From Acidobacteriaceae bacterium (GTDB taxonomy: Bacteria; Acidobacteriota; Terriglobia; Terriglobales; Acidobacteriaceae): a DNA stretch of 40,807 nt. Below the pieces are notes generated by a model. It ran no database searches. It was not told the DNA's origin and was given only the letters and a program-made list of their open reading frames with translations. The stretch's first letter is position 1. Every line of letters begins with the position of its first letter. Position numbers and translations under genes: made by a program. This document shows, in pieces, positions 14,438 through 23,133 of the stretch. Location of the stretch: contig PLOI01000063.1 in the NCBI GenBank assembly GCA_003142015.1, forward strand, positions 35,061-75,867. Direction: 5' to 3'.

Positions 14438-15573
14438 TTCGTCCTCCCATCCCATGCGAGGACGTTGGCGATCACGTAGTCCACTTCCTCGGCGGTCAGC
14501 TCGGGGAACATGGGCAGCGAGATGCAGCAGGCCGCGTTGCGTTCCGAGTTGGGGATCGGCCCGGCGATGCGGGCTCCATGGCCCCAGGGATAGCCCTCCT
14601 GCTGGTGGATGGCGATGGGATAGTGGCACTTGGCGTCTATGCCTTCGCCGGTCAGGAACTTCAGGAATCCATCGCGGTGCGCGGGGTTCTTGGTCTCGAT
14701 GACGTAAAGGTGGTAGACGTGACGGTAGCCGGGTGTCTCGTACGGCAGCGTGATGTTCTTAGCGCCGGCCAGGCCCTTGCTGTAACGCGCCGCCCACTTC
14801 CGGCGCTGGTCGCTCCACTCGTCGATATGCTTCAGCTTCGCGCTGAGCACGCCGGCCTGCAGATCGTCGAGGCGGCTGTTGTATCCGATGCTGTGGCAGG
14901 AGCGTTTTTCCGATCCGTGGTTGCGCAGCTTGCGCACGATGCGGTCGATCTCCGAGTTGTTGGTAACGATCGCTCCGCCATCGCCAAAACATCCCAGGTT
15001 CTTCTGGATGATGAAGCTGGTGGTTGCCGCGTCGCTTAATTCGCCGACCCGGAAACCGTCGCCGCGGGAGGCGATGCCCTGGGCATTGTCTTCTATCACG
15101 AAGAGTTTGTGCTTGTCGGCAATCTTGCGGATGGCTTTCATATCCGCGCACTGCCCATAAAGATGAACCGGAATAATGGCCTTGGTGCGCGGCGTGATCG
15201 CCGCTTCGATTTTGGTGGGATCAATGCAATTCGTTCTGGGGTCGCTATCGACAAACACGGCGGTCGCTTTGCGAAGCCAAATCGCTTCCGCGGTGGCGAA
15301 AAATGTGTTGGTGTGGGTTATAACTTCGTCGCCGGGGCCGATGCCGAGTGCTTCCAACGCCAGCCAGATGGCATCCGTTCCGTTGCCTACGCCGATAGCG
15401 TACTTGGTTCCGTGGAAGGCTGCAAACTCCTGCTCGAATCGATTCAGAACGGGTCCAAGCACGTACTGACCGCTCTCCAAAACGCCCTTGATTTGAGCGT
15501 CAATTTCAGACTGGATATTGTGGTACTGGCGCGTGTGGCCATAGAATGCCACGGTCATTTTCTTGTCTGGCAT
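14434..15573 (-). CDS. DegT/DnrJ/EryC1/StrS family PLP-dependent aminotransferase
   Basis: The 379-aa protein matches sugar aminotransferases of aspartate aminotransferase fold: GNGTDAIWLALEALGIGPGDEV near residues 63-84, VHLYGQCADM, EDNAQG (D162 contacts the PLP pyridine nitrogen) and FIIQKNLGCFGDGG, where K191 should form the internal aldimine. It probably transfers an amino group to a keto-sugar nucleotide. The motif before the lysine (FIIQ) differs from the common F/YxPGKN form. It ends overlapping the Gfo/Idh start, so both are made together. It precedes the SIS gene region and belongs to the amino-sugar theme of this area. Confidence 0.9.
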   Translation of the reverse strand: MPDKKMTVAFYGHTRQYHNIQSEIDAQIKGVLESGQYVLGPVLNRFEQEFAAFHGTKYAIGVGNGTDAIWLALEALGIGPGDEVITHTNTFFATAEAIWLRKATAVFVDSDPRTNCIDPTKIEAAITPRTKAIIPVHLYGQCADMKAIRKIADKHKLFVIEDNAQGIASRGDGFRVGELSDAATTSFIIQKNLGCFGDGGAIVTNNSEIDRIVRKLRNHGSEKRSCHSIGYNSRLDDLQAGVLSAKLKHIDEWSDQRRKWAARYSKGLAGAKNITLPYETPGYRHVYHLYVIETKNPAHRDGFLKFLTGEGIDAKCHYPIAIHQQEGYPWGHGARIAGPIPNSERNAACCISLPMFPELTAEEVDYVIANVLAWDGRTK

Positions 15574-15699
15574 TTAAGTTCTCCTTGCCCTGGGGCGTAG
15601 GATGACTGGCCCCAACAGTGCACGTGACTCGATTGGAGTTTCGCAGTCGTAGACTCGGGAAACGGCTCGAGACGGCCAATTTCCGCGCCTCTGGCAGAG

Positions 15700-16848
15700 C
15701 TATTCGTCGGCGCTCTGCGTTTCTACGACCGCCTTCGAGAGATTCCTGGGCCGGTCCACGTCCACGCCGTGTTCCAGCGCCATGAAATAGGCAAACAGTT
15801 GCAAGGGCACAACCTCGGCGATGGGCAGCAGGTATTCGGTGGCCGTCTGAACCGCAACGTAATCCGTCACGAGCCCCGCCACCTGCGTGTCGCCTGCGTT
15901 GGCAACGGCAATCACTTTGGCGCCTTGCGCCTTCATGTCTCGCAACAGTTCCAGCGTTTTTTTATAGCGGAGGACCGAGGCTTTGAGCGCACGGTCCACG
16001 GTGGCCAGCACGACCAGGGGCACGCTGTCGCTCACCAGCGCATTTGGTCCGTGTTTCAGTTCGCCCACCGGATAGCCCTCGGCATGAACATAAGAAGCTT
16101 CCTTGAGCTTCAAGGCTCCCTCACGCGCGATAGCGTAGTGAATGCCACGGCCCAGGAAAAGAAAGGTGTTGGCGGAGCTGTACTTGTGGGCCAGAGTGGC
16201 CATCTGGTCGCGCCAGCCGTCGAGCTGGTTTTCGATGCTGCCGGGGAGAGACTGAAGCCGGGCAATGTTGGCCGCCAACTCCGCGCTATCCATGCGGCCC
16301 AGGCGTTGCGCCTCATAGAGGCCCAAAAGAAACAGCACGGCCAACTGGCAAGTAAAGCTCTTGGTGGCGGGGATCGCCTTCTCGACGCCAGCGCCCAGCG
16401 GCATGGAAACGTCTGCCTTGCGCGCCATGGTGGAGGCCTTGGCATTGGTGATGGCCAGGCTGTGCTGTCCGCGCCGGTTCGCCTCCCGCAGGGCCGCCAG
16501 CGTGTCGGAGGTCTCGCCCGATTGCGATAGCACAAGCAAACTGGGATGGCGGGCGCCCTTGTTTTCATGGCCACCGCGGCAACTGTACTCGCTGGCGTAT
16601 TCAACATCGACGGCAAGCCCGCAGAGGTCTTCAAGCAGAATTTCGGCGGCCAGGCCGCTGTGGCGGCTGGAGCCGGAGGCGGCAATAAGCACCTCACCCG
16701 ACGGGTTGGCCCAGTCTGCCAGCCGGTCCGCCACGTCGCTCCTCAAGTGGTTGCCGTCCAGATACATAGCCAGGGTGCGGAGCAGGGCTGCCGGCTGTTC
16801 ATAAATCTCGCGCAACATCTCGTGGGAAAAGCTCGGCATATTGTTCAT
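15700..16848 (-). CDS. SIS-domain aminosugar-phosphate isomerase/deaminase (GlmS-isomerase or NagB-II-like)
   Basis: The 382-aa protein consists of two SIS domains homologous to the isomerase half of GlmS, without the glutaminase domain. Visible motifs are ASGSSRHSG (59-67), LSQSGETSDT (107-116), EGALKLKEASYVHAEGYPVGELKHGP and the C-terminal DRPRNLSKAVVE. The Glu, His and Lys of KLKE, ELKHGP and RNLSK correspond to GlmS isomerase active-site residues. Without the glutaminase, such proteins act as glucosamine-6-phosphate deaminases (NagB-II type) or AgaS-like deaminases, so the probable reaction is GlcN6P or GalN6P to a keto-hexose phosphate plus ammonia. It is divergent from a DeoR regulator and near GH20, supporting amino-sugar catabolism. 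Confidence 0.87.
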   Translation of the reverse strand: MNNMPSFSHEMLREIYEQPAALLRTLAMYLDGNHLRSDVADRLADWANPSGEVLIAASGSSRHSGLAAEILLEDLCGLAVDVEYASEYSCRGGHENKGARHPSLLVLSQSGETSDTLAALREANRRGQHSLAITNAKASTMARKADVSMPLGAGVEKAIPATKSFTCQLAVLFLLGLYEAQRLGRMDSAELAANIARLQSLPGSIENQLDGWRDQMATLAHKYSSANTFLFLGRGIHYAIAREGALKLKEASYVHAEGYPVGELKHGPNALVSDSVPLVVLATVDRALKASVLRYKKTLELLRDMKAQGAKVIAVANAGDTQVAGLVTDYVAVQTATEYLLPIAEVVPLQLFAYFMALEHGVDVDRPRNLSKAVVETQSADE

Positions 16849-16941
16849 TCTGGTACAAGTCCTTTTTTGGGCAAGTTTGGTTGAGCGCCTTTACAACCCT
16901 CAAAATTCGATCATATATGAAGAAGTTGGTCAAATCCTTGA

Positions 16942-16963
16942 GTGAATTCATGAAAATATTCAC
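16942..16963. promoter_or_regulatory. Candidate operator between SIS and DeoR genes
   Basis: GTGAAT (16942-16947) and ATTCAC (16958-16963) form an inverted repeat with a 10-bp spacer, giving arm centres 16 bp apart; TTGA and TCAA flank it further out. It lies in the divergent region and is a reasonable site for the DeoR protein or an autoregulatory loop. Confidence 0.45.
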
Positions 16964-17015
16964 AGATCGCTCAAATAATGTAAATTCAGGCTTTATTTTC
17001 TCTTCTTCGAGAGGG

Positions 17016-17030
17016 TAGAATCGGTGCGAT
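17016..17030 (+). promoter_or_regulatory. -10-like element directly before the DeoR gene
   Basis: TAGAAT (17016-17021) lies 9 nt before the ATG, and no Shine-Dalgarno is present in that gap. Transcription would start 1-2 nt before the start codon, suggesting a leaderless mRNA. Confidence 0.45.
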
Positions 17031-17816
17031 ATGGCTGACGCACTGAATCGACGCTGTGAACTGATTATCAAATTTCTTCTCCGGACCGGAACCGCCACAG
17101 TAGAAGAGATTCTCGAGGTAGCCGGCTCCTCGGCTCCCAGCATCCGGCGCGACCTGGCTCGGCTGGAAAGCCGCGGGCTGATTCGCCGCACCCATGGCGG
17201 GGCAACGCTGGTGGAGCCTCTGCTCTACGAGCCATTCCGCTACGACAGCTCCTTTTTGGCGCGCGAGCAGCGCTTTGCCCAAGAAAAGCGCCGCATCGGC
17301 CTGGCCGCCGCCGAACTGATTCAGGCCAACGAGACCGTGGGCCTCACCGCGGGCACTACCACCACGCACATTGGCCGCAGCCTGCGCCACCGCGAGAAGA
17401 TTCAGGTGGTCACCAACGCCATCAATATCGGCATGGAGCTGTGCAACCAGCCTGGCATCCGCACCTATCTGACCGGCGGTGCGGTCCCCTGGGCATGGTC
17501 GTTTTCGCTCACCGGCAACGCGGCGCTCACGTTTCTCGACGATATTTACATGGACAAGGTGTTCTTGAGCGTGACTGGACTGGATGCCGAGCGCGGCGCC
17601 ACCACGCTGGAGGCCGATGAGGCGCTGGTCTACCGCAAGATGCTCAAGCAAGCCAAGCAGGTGATTGTGACCGCCGATGCCAGCAAGCTGGGCAAAGTGA
17701 GCCCGGCTTTCATCTGCCCGACCAGTGAGATTCACATTCTGATTACCGATGCGGGCGCATCGGCCGAAGCGCTGGCCCCCTTTGAGCGCCAGGGAATCCG
17801 CGTTATTCGCGCATGA
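17031..17816 (+). CDS. DeoR/GlpR family transcriptional regulator
   Basis: The 261-aa protein has a DeoR N-terminal winged helix (residues 5-57: ATVEEILEVAGSSAPSIRRDLARLESRGLIRRTHGGA) and a C-terminal sugar-phosphate sensor domain (LTAGTTTTHIGRSL, VTNAINIGMELC, LTGG, DKVFLSVTGLD, VTADASKLGK). These regulators usually repress sugar catabolic genes and are released by a phosphorylated intermediate. Divergence from the SIS deaminase/isomerase suggests that GlcN6P or a related sugar phosphate is the effector (inference). The 21-base gap to the convergent cutC leaves little room for a terminator. Confidence 0.93.
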   Translation: MADALNRRCELIIKFLLRTGTATVEEILEVAGSSAPSIRRDLARLESRGLIRRTHGGATLVEPLLYEPFRYDSSFLAREQRFAQEKRRIGLAAAELIQANETVGLTAGTTTTHIGRSLRHREKIQVVTNAINIGMELCNQPGIRTYLTGGAVPWAWSFSLTGNAALTFLDDIYMDKVFLSVTGLDAERGATTLEADEALVYRKMLKQAKQVIVTADASKLGKVSPAFICPTSEIHILITDAGASAEALAPFERQGIRVIRA

Positions 17817-17837
17817 GCCTGCCCAGGCCCGCGGCTC

Positions 17838-18599
17838 TCAGCGCACACCCTGCGCTGCAATCTCTCTCGCGGCAATAGGGCTGCGCAGCAACTTCACCGC
17901 CGCGCGCACATCGGCTTCCAAAATGTCCGCTTTGCCGACTGCCGTATGTCCGTTAACGCTCTCCCGGCCGCACTCCTCGGCCCTGCGGGTCAGTGAGCCG
18001 TGCATGCAGCGGACACCGGTCCGCTGCAGAACCTCGGCCATGGAGGCCAGCTTCAGCCCGCCTCCGGCCATGATCTGAATGCGGTCTCCAGCCTGCCTGA
18101 CCAACTGCGCAATCTGCGTGGCGCCTGTAAGCACATTCGGCGCTCCGCCCGAGGTCAACAGGCAATCGGCCCTTGTCTTGATGACTGCCTCCAGCGCCAC
18201 GCCCAGATCAGGCGTTTCGTCGAAGGCACGATGGAAGGTCACTTTCATGGGACGGGCCAGCTCAACCAGTTCCCGGCTCCGGTCAACGTCAACGCGGCTG
18301 TCCGGCAACAGAACGCCCATTGCGACTCCGGCCGCGCCCGCCTCTTTGACCCATTGCACCTGCTGCCGCATCTGATCAAATTCCTCGGCGGAGTAGACAA
18401 AGTTCCCGCCGCGCGGGCGAATCAGCACATGAACGGGGATGGAAAGCGCCTGGAGGGTGGCCGTGATCAACCGTTCGCCGGGCGTGATCCCACTTAGATC
18501 GAGCCTGGCGCACAACTCGATACGGTCGGCGCCGCCCCGCTCAGCCGCCAGTGCGGCCTTCAGGGATTCGACGCAAAGCTCAAATAGAAAGGTCTTCAT
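17838..18599 (-). CDS. cutC: CutC family protein
   Basis: The 253-aa protein starts at the ATG beginning MKTFLFELCVESLKAALAAE. CutC features are plain: GGADRIELCARLDLSGITPG, IRPRGGNFVYS, VTFHRAFDETPD and IMAGGGLKLAS, which form a TIM barrel. The family was named for copper homeostasis in Escherichia coli, but that role is disputed and family members often sit beside sugar or amino-sugar genes. Here it is convergent with a DeoR regulator and near the amino-sugar genes. A sugar-related function is therefore as plausible as copper handling. Confidence 0.9.
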   Translation of the reverse strand: MKTFLFELCVESLKAALAAERGGADRIELCARLDLSGITPGERLITATLQALSIPVHVLIRPRGGNFVYSAEEFDQMRQQVQWVKEAGAAGVAMGVLLPDSRVDVDRSRELVELARPMKVTFHRAFDETPDLGVALEAVIKTRADCLLTSGGAPNVLTGATQIAQLVRQAGDRIQIMAGGGLKLASMAEVLQRTGVRCMHGSLTRRAEECGRESVNGHTAVGKADILEADVRAAVKLLRSPIAAREIAAQGVR

Positions 18600-19439
18600 G
18601 CAAGAATCCAAAATGGCAGAATGTGGCCCGCGTCTTGCCCGATGACCGCCATCCATGGATGAGCCATGCGCCGCGAGCATCAACGCGAGATCAAGAACAA
18701 ACATTAGAATAATAATCGTATTTTGTCAAAACGCTCATCAATATAGACAAAGATTGCCTTTTCAGTCACACTTCGGGACGATTCTATTCGTCCCTGCTCC
18801 CCGATCTTCCCCATTGCACGTGCCCGGCAACTGTCAGGCGCAATGTGACAAAATGGGCTGTCCACTGGCAAACAATATGGTTAGATTCAGAAGGATGGCG
18901 TTTCAAATGCAGTCCGAATAGTCCGGAGGAAGCGGAAGCCGCTGGGGAAATGGAATATTCAGAGATGTTCGCCACATTTCGCTTGCGCTAAACTACTTAT
19001 TTTTCACAAGATTGACTATTTCGACTGAATCTCGTCATTTTCCCCTTGCAAAAGGCAGAGGATATGTATTAATGTTTTCACGTCTCACAATTGAGCGTTT
19101 TGTCGTGAATCAATCATCCAGATGGAAAGCGGCTCAGAAGTGGGGCAGGAGCGGAGAGGGTGACTTGCCGCCTCAGGGAGACTGAGGCAGAAAAGCAAGG
19201 CCCAAATCGCTACCCGTTCGAATCAGAATTCCGGCGGCGCGGAAGCGCCCGTCTTTCCAAAGCCAAGGCGTGGTCTGCGAGAGCCTTGACTTTCAAAAAT
19301 GCCGGAGTCTGAATCGCAGGAGTTTGTGCAAATTCGGAGGCGAGCATTTTCCCGGCCTGGATAGTGCTCCATGGTTTCAACGTCATCCGTCAATACGTAC
19401 CGGCGTATGGACATCAACAGGACTTCAAAGAAAGGTGCG
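18600..19439. other. Long intergenic region upstream of the TonB-dependent receptor
   Basis: This 840-base region should contain promoters for cutC (minus) and the receptor (plus). Visible structure includes a perfect 7-bp hairpin GGGACGA/TCGTCCC (18775-18794), AT-rich DNA at 18700-18750 and 19000-19080, a weak promoter-like TTGCAA to TATTAA pair at 15-bp spacing (19046-19072), and a GCCTCAG/CTGAGGC hairpin (19170-19188) flanked by CTTGC/GCAAG. I recognise no protein gene or known riboswitch. Confidence 0.45.
19170..19188 (+). promoter_or_regulatory. Leader hairpin upstream of the receptor gene
   Basis: GCCTCAG, a GGAGA loop, then CTGAGGC, with outer CTTGC/GCAAG arms able to extend it. The GGAGA loop would be exposed, resembling loops bound by RsmA/CsrA. 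That link is speculative, as no csrA is in view. Confidence 0.3.
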
Positions 19440-22400
19440 ATGGCAATGATTGATTTCAGAGGGTTATTTGTTGAATTCTTTCGAACGAAGCGCGGGCCAG
19501 TGCTGCTCAGTTTGTTGGCTGTAGTGTTTCTGCTCAGCCCGGTATTTACGGGCGCTCAGGAACTCTCGGCAACGCTCAGCGGCGTTGTTACCGATGCAAC
19601 CGGGGCTGTGATTCCTCACGCCTCAGTGACGGTTGCACAGAATGGCGTCAACGCAGGATCCCGCGTTGTGCAGACGGATGGCTCCGGCAACTATGTTGCC
19701 ACTAACCTCACGGCCGGAACCTATTCGATCACCATAACGGCTGCGGGCTTTGAGACCTTCAAGGGCAAGAACATCGTCCTGAACGTGGCCGAAAAGCACG
19801 CCTTTAACGCCCAACTGACGCCCGGCTCGACCAGCACGACGATTACCGTCGAAGACAATCCGGTTCAGGTCGATACCGAGACCAGCGGCCAGGCCGGCAC
19901 CATCTCGGGAGTCCAGATCCGGGAACTTGAGATCAACAGCCGCAACTTCGAGCAGTTGATCACCTTGCAGCCCGGCGTTGTGAACCAGCTCGGCGATGAA
20001 CCCAACGCTTCCGGCATTGCGATTTCGGTCAACGGCGCGCGAACCTCGGCCAACAACTGGACGGTGGACGGCGCCGACATCAACGACTCCGGCTCCAACG
20101 GCACGGTGGTCAACGAACCCAGCATGGACGCCATCCAGGAAATCACACTGGAGCGCGGCAATTACGACGCAGGCTACGGACGTTCGGGCGGCGGCCAGAT
20201 TCTGGTGGCCACCAAGAACGGCACCAGCGCGTTCCATGGCGAGGGTTACGAGTACGTCCGCAATACCATGTTCGATGCCAACGATTGGCTCAACAAGCAG
20301 AGTCAGGAGACTATCACTGCAACCAACCCGGTTGCTTCCAATGATGCCGGTGTGAACCATCACAACGTCTACGGCTTCACAGTTGGCGGTCCCATTTACA
20401 TTCCCAAGGTCTACAACGAAAACAAGAGCAAGACCTTCTTCTTCTGGTCCGAGGACTGGCACAAGATTAACTCCGCGGCTTCTAGCGTTACCATTCCGGT
20501 GCCGACCACCAACAACATCAACGGCATCTTTCAAGCCGCACCCACAATATGCGGCCCGACTTCACCAGCAGGTTGTGTTAATGATCCCACGGGCTCAATC
20601 GGGACCCAGGCTATCGCGACCCAGTATGCTGCGTACGGCGCGACATATAACCCGGCCACCAACGAGACAACGATTGCCCAAGCGGCTAACCCAAGCAGCA
20701 AGAACACGCAGTTGTATCTGGCCGACGTCTTTAAGCCCAACGCGAACGCCGCCGGTTCAGAGACCCTCAACCTTCCGGCTGTGACCGACTACCGTGACGA
20801 CATCGTCCGCATCGACCACTACTTCAGCGACAAGGTTCACTTCTATGCGCGCGGCATGAATGATGTCATGCCGGTCACCGAGCCGATGGGCCTGTGGGCG
20901 GGCAACAACTACCCAGGCATGGCGGCGGCCTCTGTTGACTCACCGGGAAAGAACGTGGTGGGCAACCTGACCTGGACGATTTCGCCCACGATCGTCAATG
21001 AGCTGGAGTTTGTCTATGCTCAGGGCACTTATCATTCCAGCTTCCAGAGCGGTCAATTTGCCAATTCAGCCAGCGCGCTCAGCGCGCTACAGCCGAACAC
21101 AGAACAGTTCAAGGATCCTTATGGGCGCCTTTCCGCAGTCGGCATCACGGGCTTGACGGGCTTCTCGGCAGGATCCACTCCGTGGAAAGAGCGCAACCTC
21201 GACCGCAGCTACTTCGATAACCTGGCTCTGACATTGGGCAAGCACACGGTCCGCATGGGCTTCCAGCTACAGCAGATGCTGAAGAACGAAAATGCCGTCG
21301 CCGGCGAAGCTAGCTTCAGCTTTGGCACCGCTTTGGGGGCTGATGTTCCCTTTGCCGACTTCCTTTTGGGCAATGTTCTCCAATATACCCAGCAGAATAA
21401 GGACACCGTTCCCGACCTCCAGTACTTCAACAGAGAACTCTACATTCAGGACGACTGGAAGGTGACTCAAAAGCTGACCATCAACCTTGGTCTGCGTTGG
21501 AGCAGCTTCCCCTCACCCCACGACAAGGCCAACATCCTGGCCAACTTCGATCCCACGCTCTACAGCCCGCTGCTGGCGCCAACAATCAATCCAGCAACCG
21601 GCAACTTCAACCCTGGCCAGTCCGTCGGCGGCTTCAACCTGGTTCCCACCACCTACGCCAATGGCATCATCTTCCCGAAGGGAGCGGCCTGTGCGACGGC
21701 TCAGACATACTCCTCACAGGTGCAGTGCTCGCCCTTCGGCTCGACCATCGATCCGACTTACAATGCCAACTTCGCTCCGCGCATCGGCTTTGCCTATAAC
21801 CCCGACGGCCGTGGAGTCACTTCCATTCGCGGCGGCTTCGGCATCTTCTACGATCGCGTGCTGAACGGCATCTTCGAGCAGAGCGCCTTCTACGATCCGC
21901 CGGAAGTCCAGACCGATACCATCAACAACACCACCTTCGACGATGCGACCGGCGGCAGCAGCGTGACGAGCCTCGGACCAAACATGATGTGGACCACCGG
22001 GACCCCCGCTTTCAAGGTCCCGAACTACGCCGATTACAACCTCACCGTCGAACGCCAGCTTCTTCCCACCACCACTGTTTCAGTGGCTTACGTGGGCAGC
22101 CAGGCTCGCCATCTGATCGGCGAGTTCGACATGAACCAGCCCACGCTCGCTTCCAGGTTGGCTAAACCAGGCAACGTCGATGTCAACGCGCTGCGCCCCT
22201 ATGCCGGGTACAGCTATTTCGACACAAAAGCAACGACCTTTACCAGCAACTACAACTCTCTGCAGATCGCGTTGCAACATCGCTCCTCCAAGGGCCTGAC
22301 GGTTGGCGCGGCGTATACCTGGGCAAAGAGCTTGACCACGAATTCCGTGGATCGCGCCGGCGGCCTGAACGGCAACACGCAATACGGAACAACCGACTCC

Positions 22401-23045
22401 TACAACATGAAGATGGACTACGGTCCGTCGGGCTTCAATCAACCGCAGACGTTCGTTGTCAACTACGTCTACAACCTGCCCTTCTTCAAGGAGCAGCATG
22501 GCGCCGAGGGCCTGTTGCTGGGTGGCTGGGAGCTTTCAGGCATCACCTCGATGCTCTCCGGCACATCCTTCAATGTGGTTCAGGCAACAGATCCGTTTGC
22601 TTGCCCCACAATTGCGAGCGGACCTTCGGCCGGACTGTGCGACCCGGCGAAATCTCTGCCAAACCAGGGCTTGAGGGGATTGGGCATCGGCTCTCCCGAT
22701 AGCCATATCGCCGCTCGTCCGGACCAGGTAGCTAAGGTAAATATGACCCGGAAGCCGGGCCAATGGTTCACACAATCCTCCTACGCGCCTGCAGTTGGCC
22801 ATTTCGGCAACGTTAGCTCCGGTTCGCTCCTGGGTCCCGGAATGCAGAAGTGGGATCTTGCGTTGGTCAAGAACACCAAGATCTACGGCCCCGTCGGAAT
22901 GCAACTACGCGCAGAGGCCTTTGACCTCTTCAACCACCCGAACTTCCTTACTGTCGATAACGGCTATAGCGATACCACCTTTGGAATGGTCAACTCCGAC
23001 CACGAGCCGCGCCTCCTGCAGTTCGGCGCAAAGGTCACATTCTAA
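19440..23045 (+). CDS. TonB-dependent receptor, Oar-like, with carboxypeptidase-regulatory domain
   Basis: From the ATG at 19440 the protein is 1201 aa. AAAGGTG lies 4 nt upstream and the signal peptide then sits near the start (LLSLLAVVFLLSPVFTGA, cleavage near residue 39). Residues 42-125 form a carboxypeptidase-regulatory-like beta-sandwich (LSGVVTDATGAVIPHASVTV, NLTAGTYSITITAAGF). A plug domain follows (VSVNGARTSANN-type segment, ITLERGNYDAGYGRSGGGQI), then a long beta-barrel ending in GAKVTF with a C-terminal phenylalanine typical of outer-membrane proteins. Acidobacteria carry many such receptors, thought to import glycans or other large substrates with TonB energy. A frame extension to an ATG at 19371 exists but lacks a ribosome binding site. 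No SusD partner is adjacent. Confidence 0.92.
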   Translation: MAMIDFRGLFVEFFRTKRGPVLLSLLAVVFLLSPVFTGAQELSATLSGVVTDATGAVIPHASVTVAQNGVNAGSRVVQTDGSGNYVATNLTAGTYSITITAAGFETFKGKNIVLNVAEKHAFNAQLTPGSTSTTITVEDNPVQVDTETSGQAGTISGVQIRELEINSRNFEQLITLQPGVVNQLGDEPNASGIAISVNGARTSANNWTVDGADINDSGSNGTVVNEPSMDAIQEITLERGNYDAGYGRSGGGQILVATKNGTSAFHGEGYEYVRNTMFDANDWLNKQSQETITATNPVASNDAGVNHHNVYGFTVGGPIYIPKVYNENKSKTFFFWSEDWHKINSAASSVTIPVPTTNNINGIFQAAPTICGPTSPAGCVNDPTGSIGTQAIATQYAAYGATYNPATNETTIAQAANPSSKNTQLYLADVFKPNANAAGSETLNLPAVTDYRDDIVRIDHYFSDKVHFYARGMNDVMPVTEPMGLWAGNNYPGMAAASVDSPGKNVVGNLTWTISPTIVNELEFVYAQGTYHSSFQSGQFANSASALSALQPNTEQFKDPYGRLSAVGITGLTGFSAGSTPWKERNLDRSYFDNLALTLGKHTVRMGFQLQQMLKNENAVAGEASFSFGTALGADVPFADFLLGNVLQYTQQNKDTVPDLQYFNRELYIQDDWKVTQKLTINLGLRWSSFPSPHDKANILANFDPTLYSPLLAPTINPATGNFNPGQSVGGFNLVPTTYANGIIFPKGAACATAQTYSSQVQCSPFGSTIDPTYNANFAPRIGFAYNPDGRGVTSIRGGFGIFYDRVLNGIFEQSAFYDPPEVQTDTINNTTFDDATGGSSVTSLGPNMMWTTGTPAFKVPNYADYNLTVERQLLPTTTVSVAYVGSQARHLIGEFDMNQPTLASRLAKPGNVDVNALRPYAGYSYFDTKATTFTSNYNSLQIALQHRSSKGLTVGAAYTWAKSLTTNSVDRAGGLNGNTQYGTTDSYNMKMDYGPSGFNQPQTFVVNYVYNLPFFKEQHGAEGLLLGGWELSGITSMLSGTSFNVVQATDPFACPTIASGPSAGLCDPAKSLPNQGLRGLGIGSPDSHIAARPDQVAKVNMTRKPGQWFTQSSYAPAVGHFGNVSSGSLLGPGMQKWDLALVKNTKIYGPVGMQLRAEAFDLFNHPNFLTVDNGYSDTTFGMVNSDHEPRLLQFGAKVTF

Positions 23046-23068
23046 AGTTAGCCGATTCAACGCTGCAT

Positions 23069-23104
23069 AACCGAAGGCCAGGGCGAAAGCTCCGGCCTTC
23101 GGTT
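23069..23104. terminator. Terminator between receptor and TPR genes
   Basis: AACCGAAGGCC (23069-23079) and GGCCTTCGGTT (23094-23104) form a perfect 11-bp stem. It lies 24 bases after the receptor stop and 30 bases before the convergent TPR gene stop, so it may work in both directions. Confidence 0.75.
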
Positions 23105-23133
23105 GTACGCTGCGTACCCTTTACCAAGATAAG

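Noticed and set aside
13217-14479. 420-codon plus-strand frame over the Gfo/Idh gene
   Set aside because: Antisense to a clear Gfo/Idh/MocA gene, arginine- and histidine-rich, and it begins inside the repeat array.
19155-19240. tRNA-like GTTCGAATC sequence upstream of the receptor
   Set aside because: The bases flanking the putative T-loop do not pair, and no acceptor or anticodon stem can be built around it.
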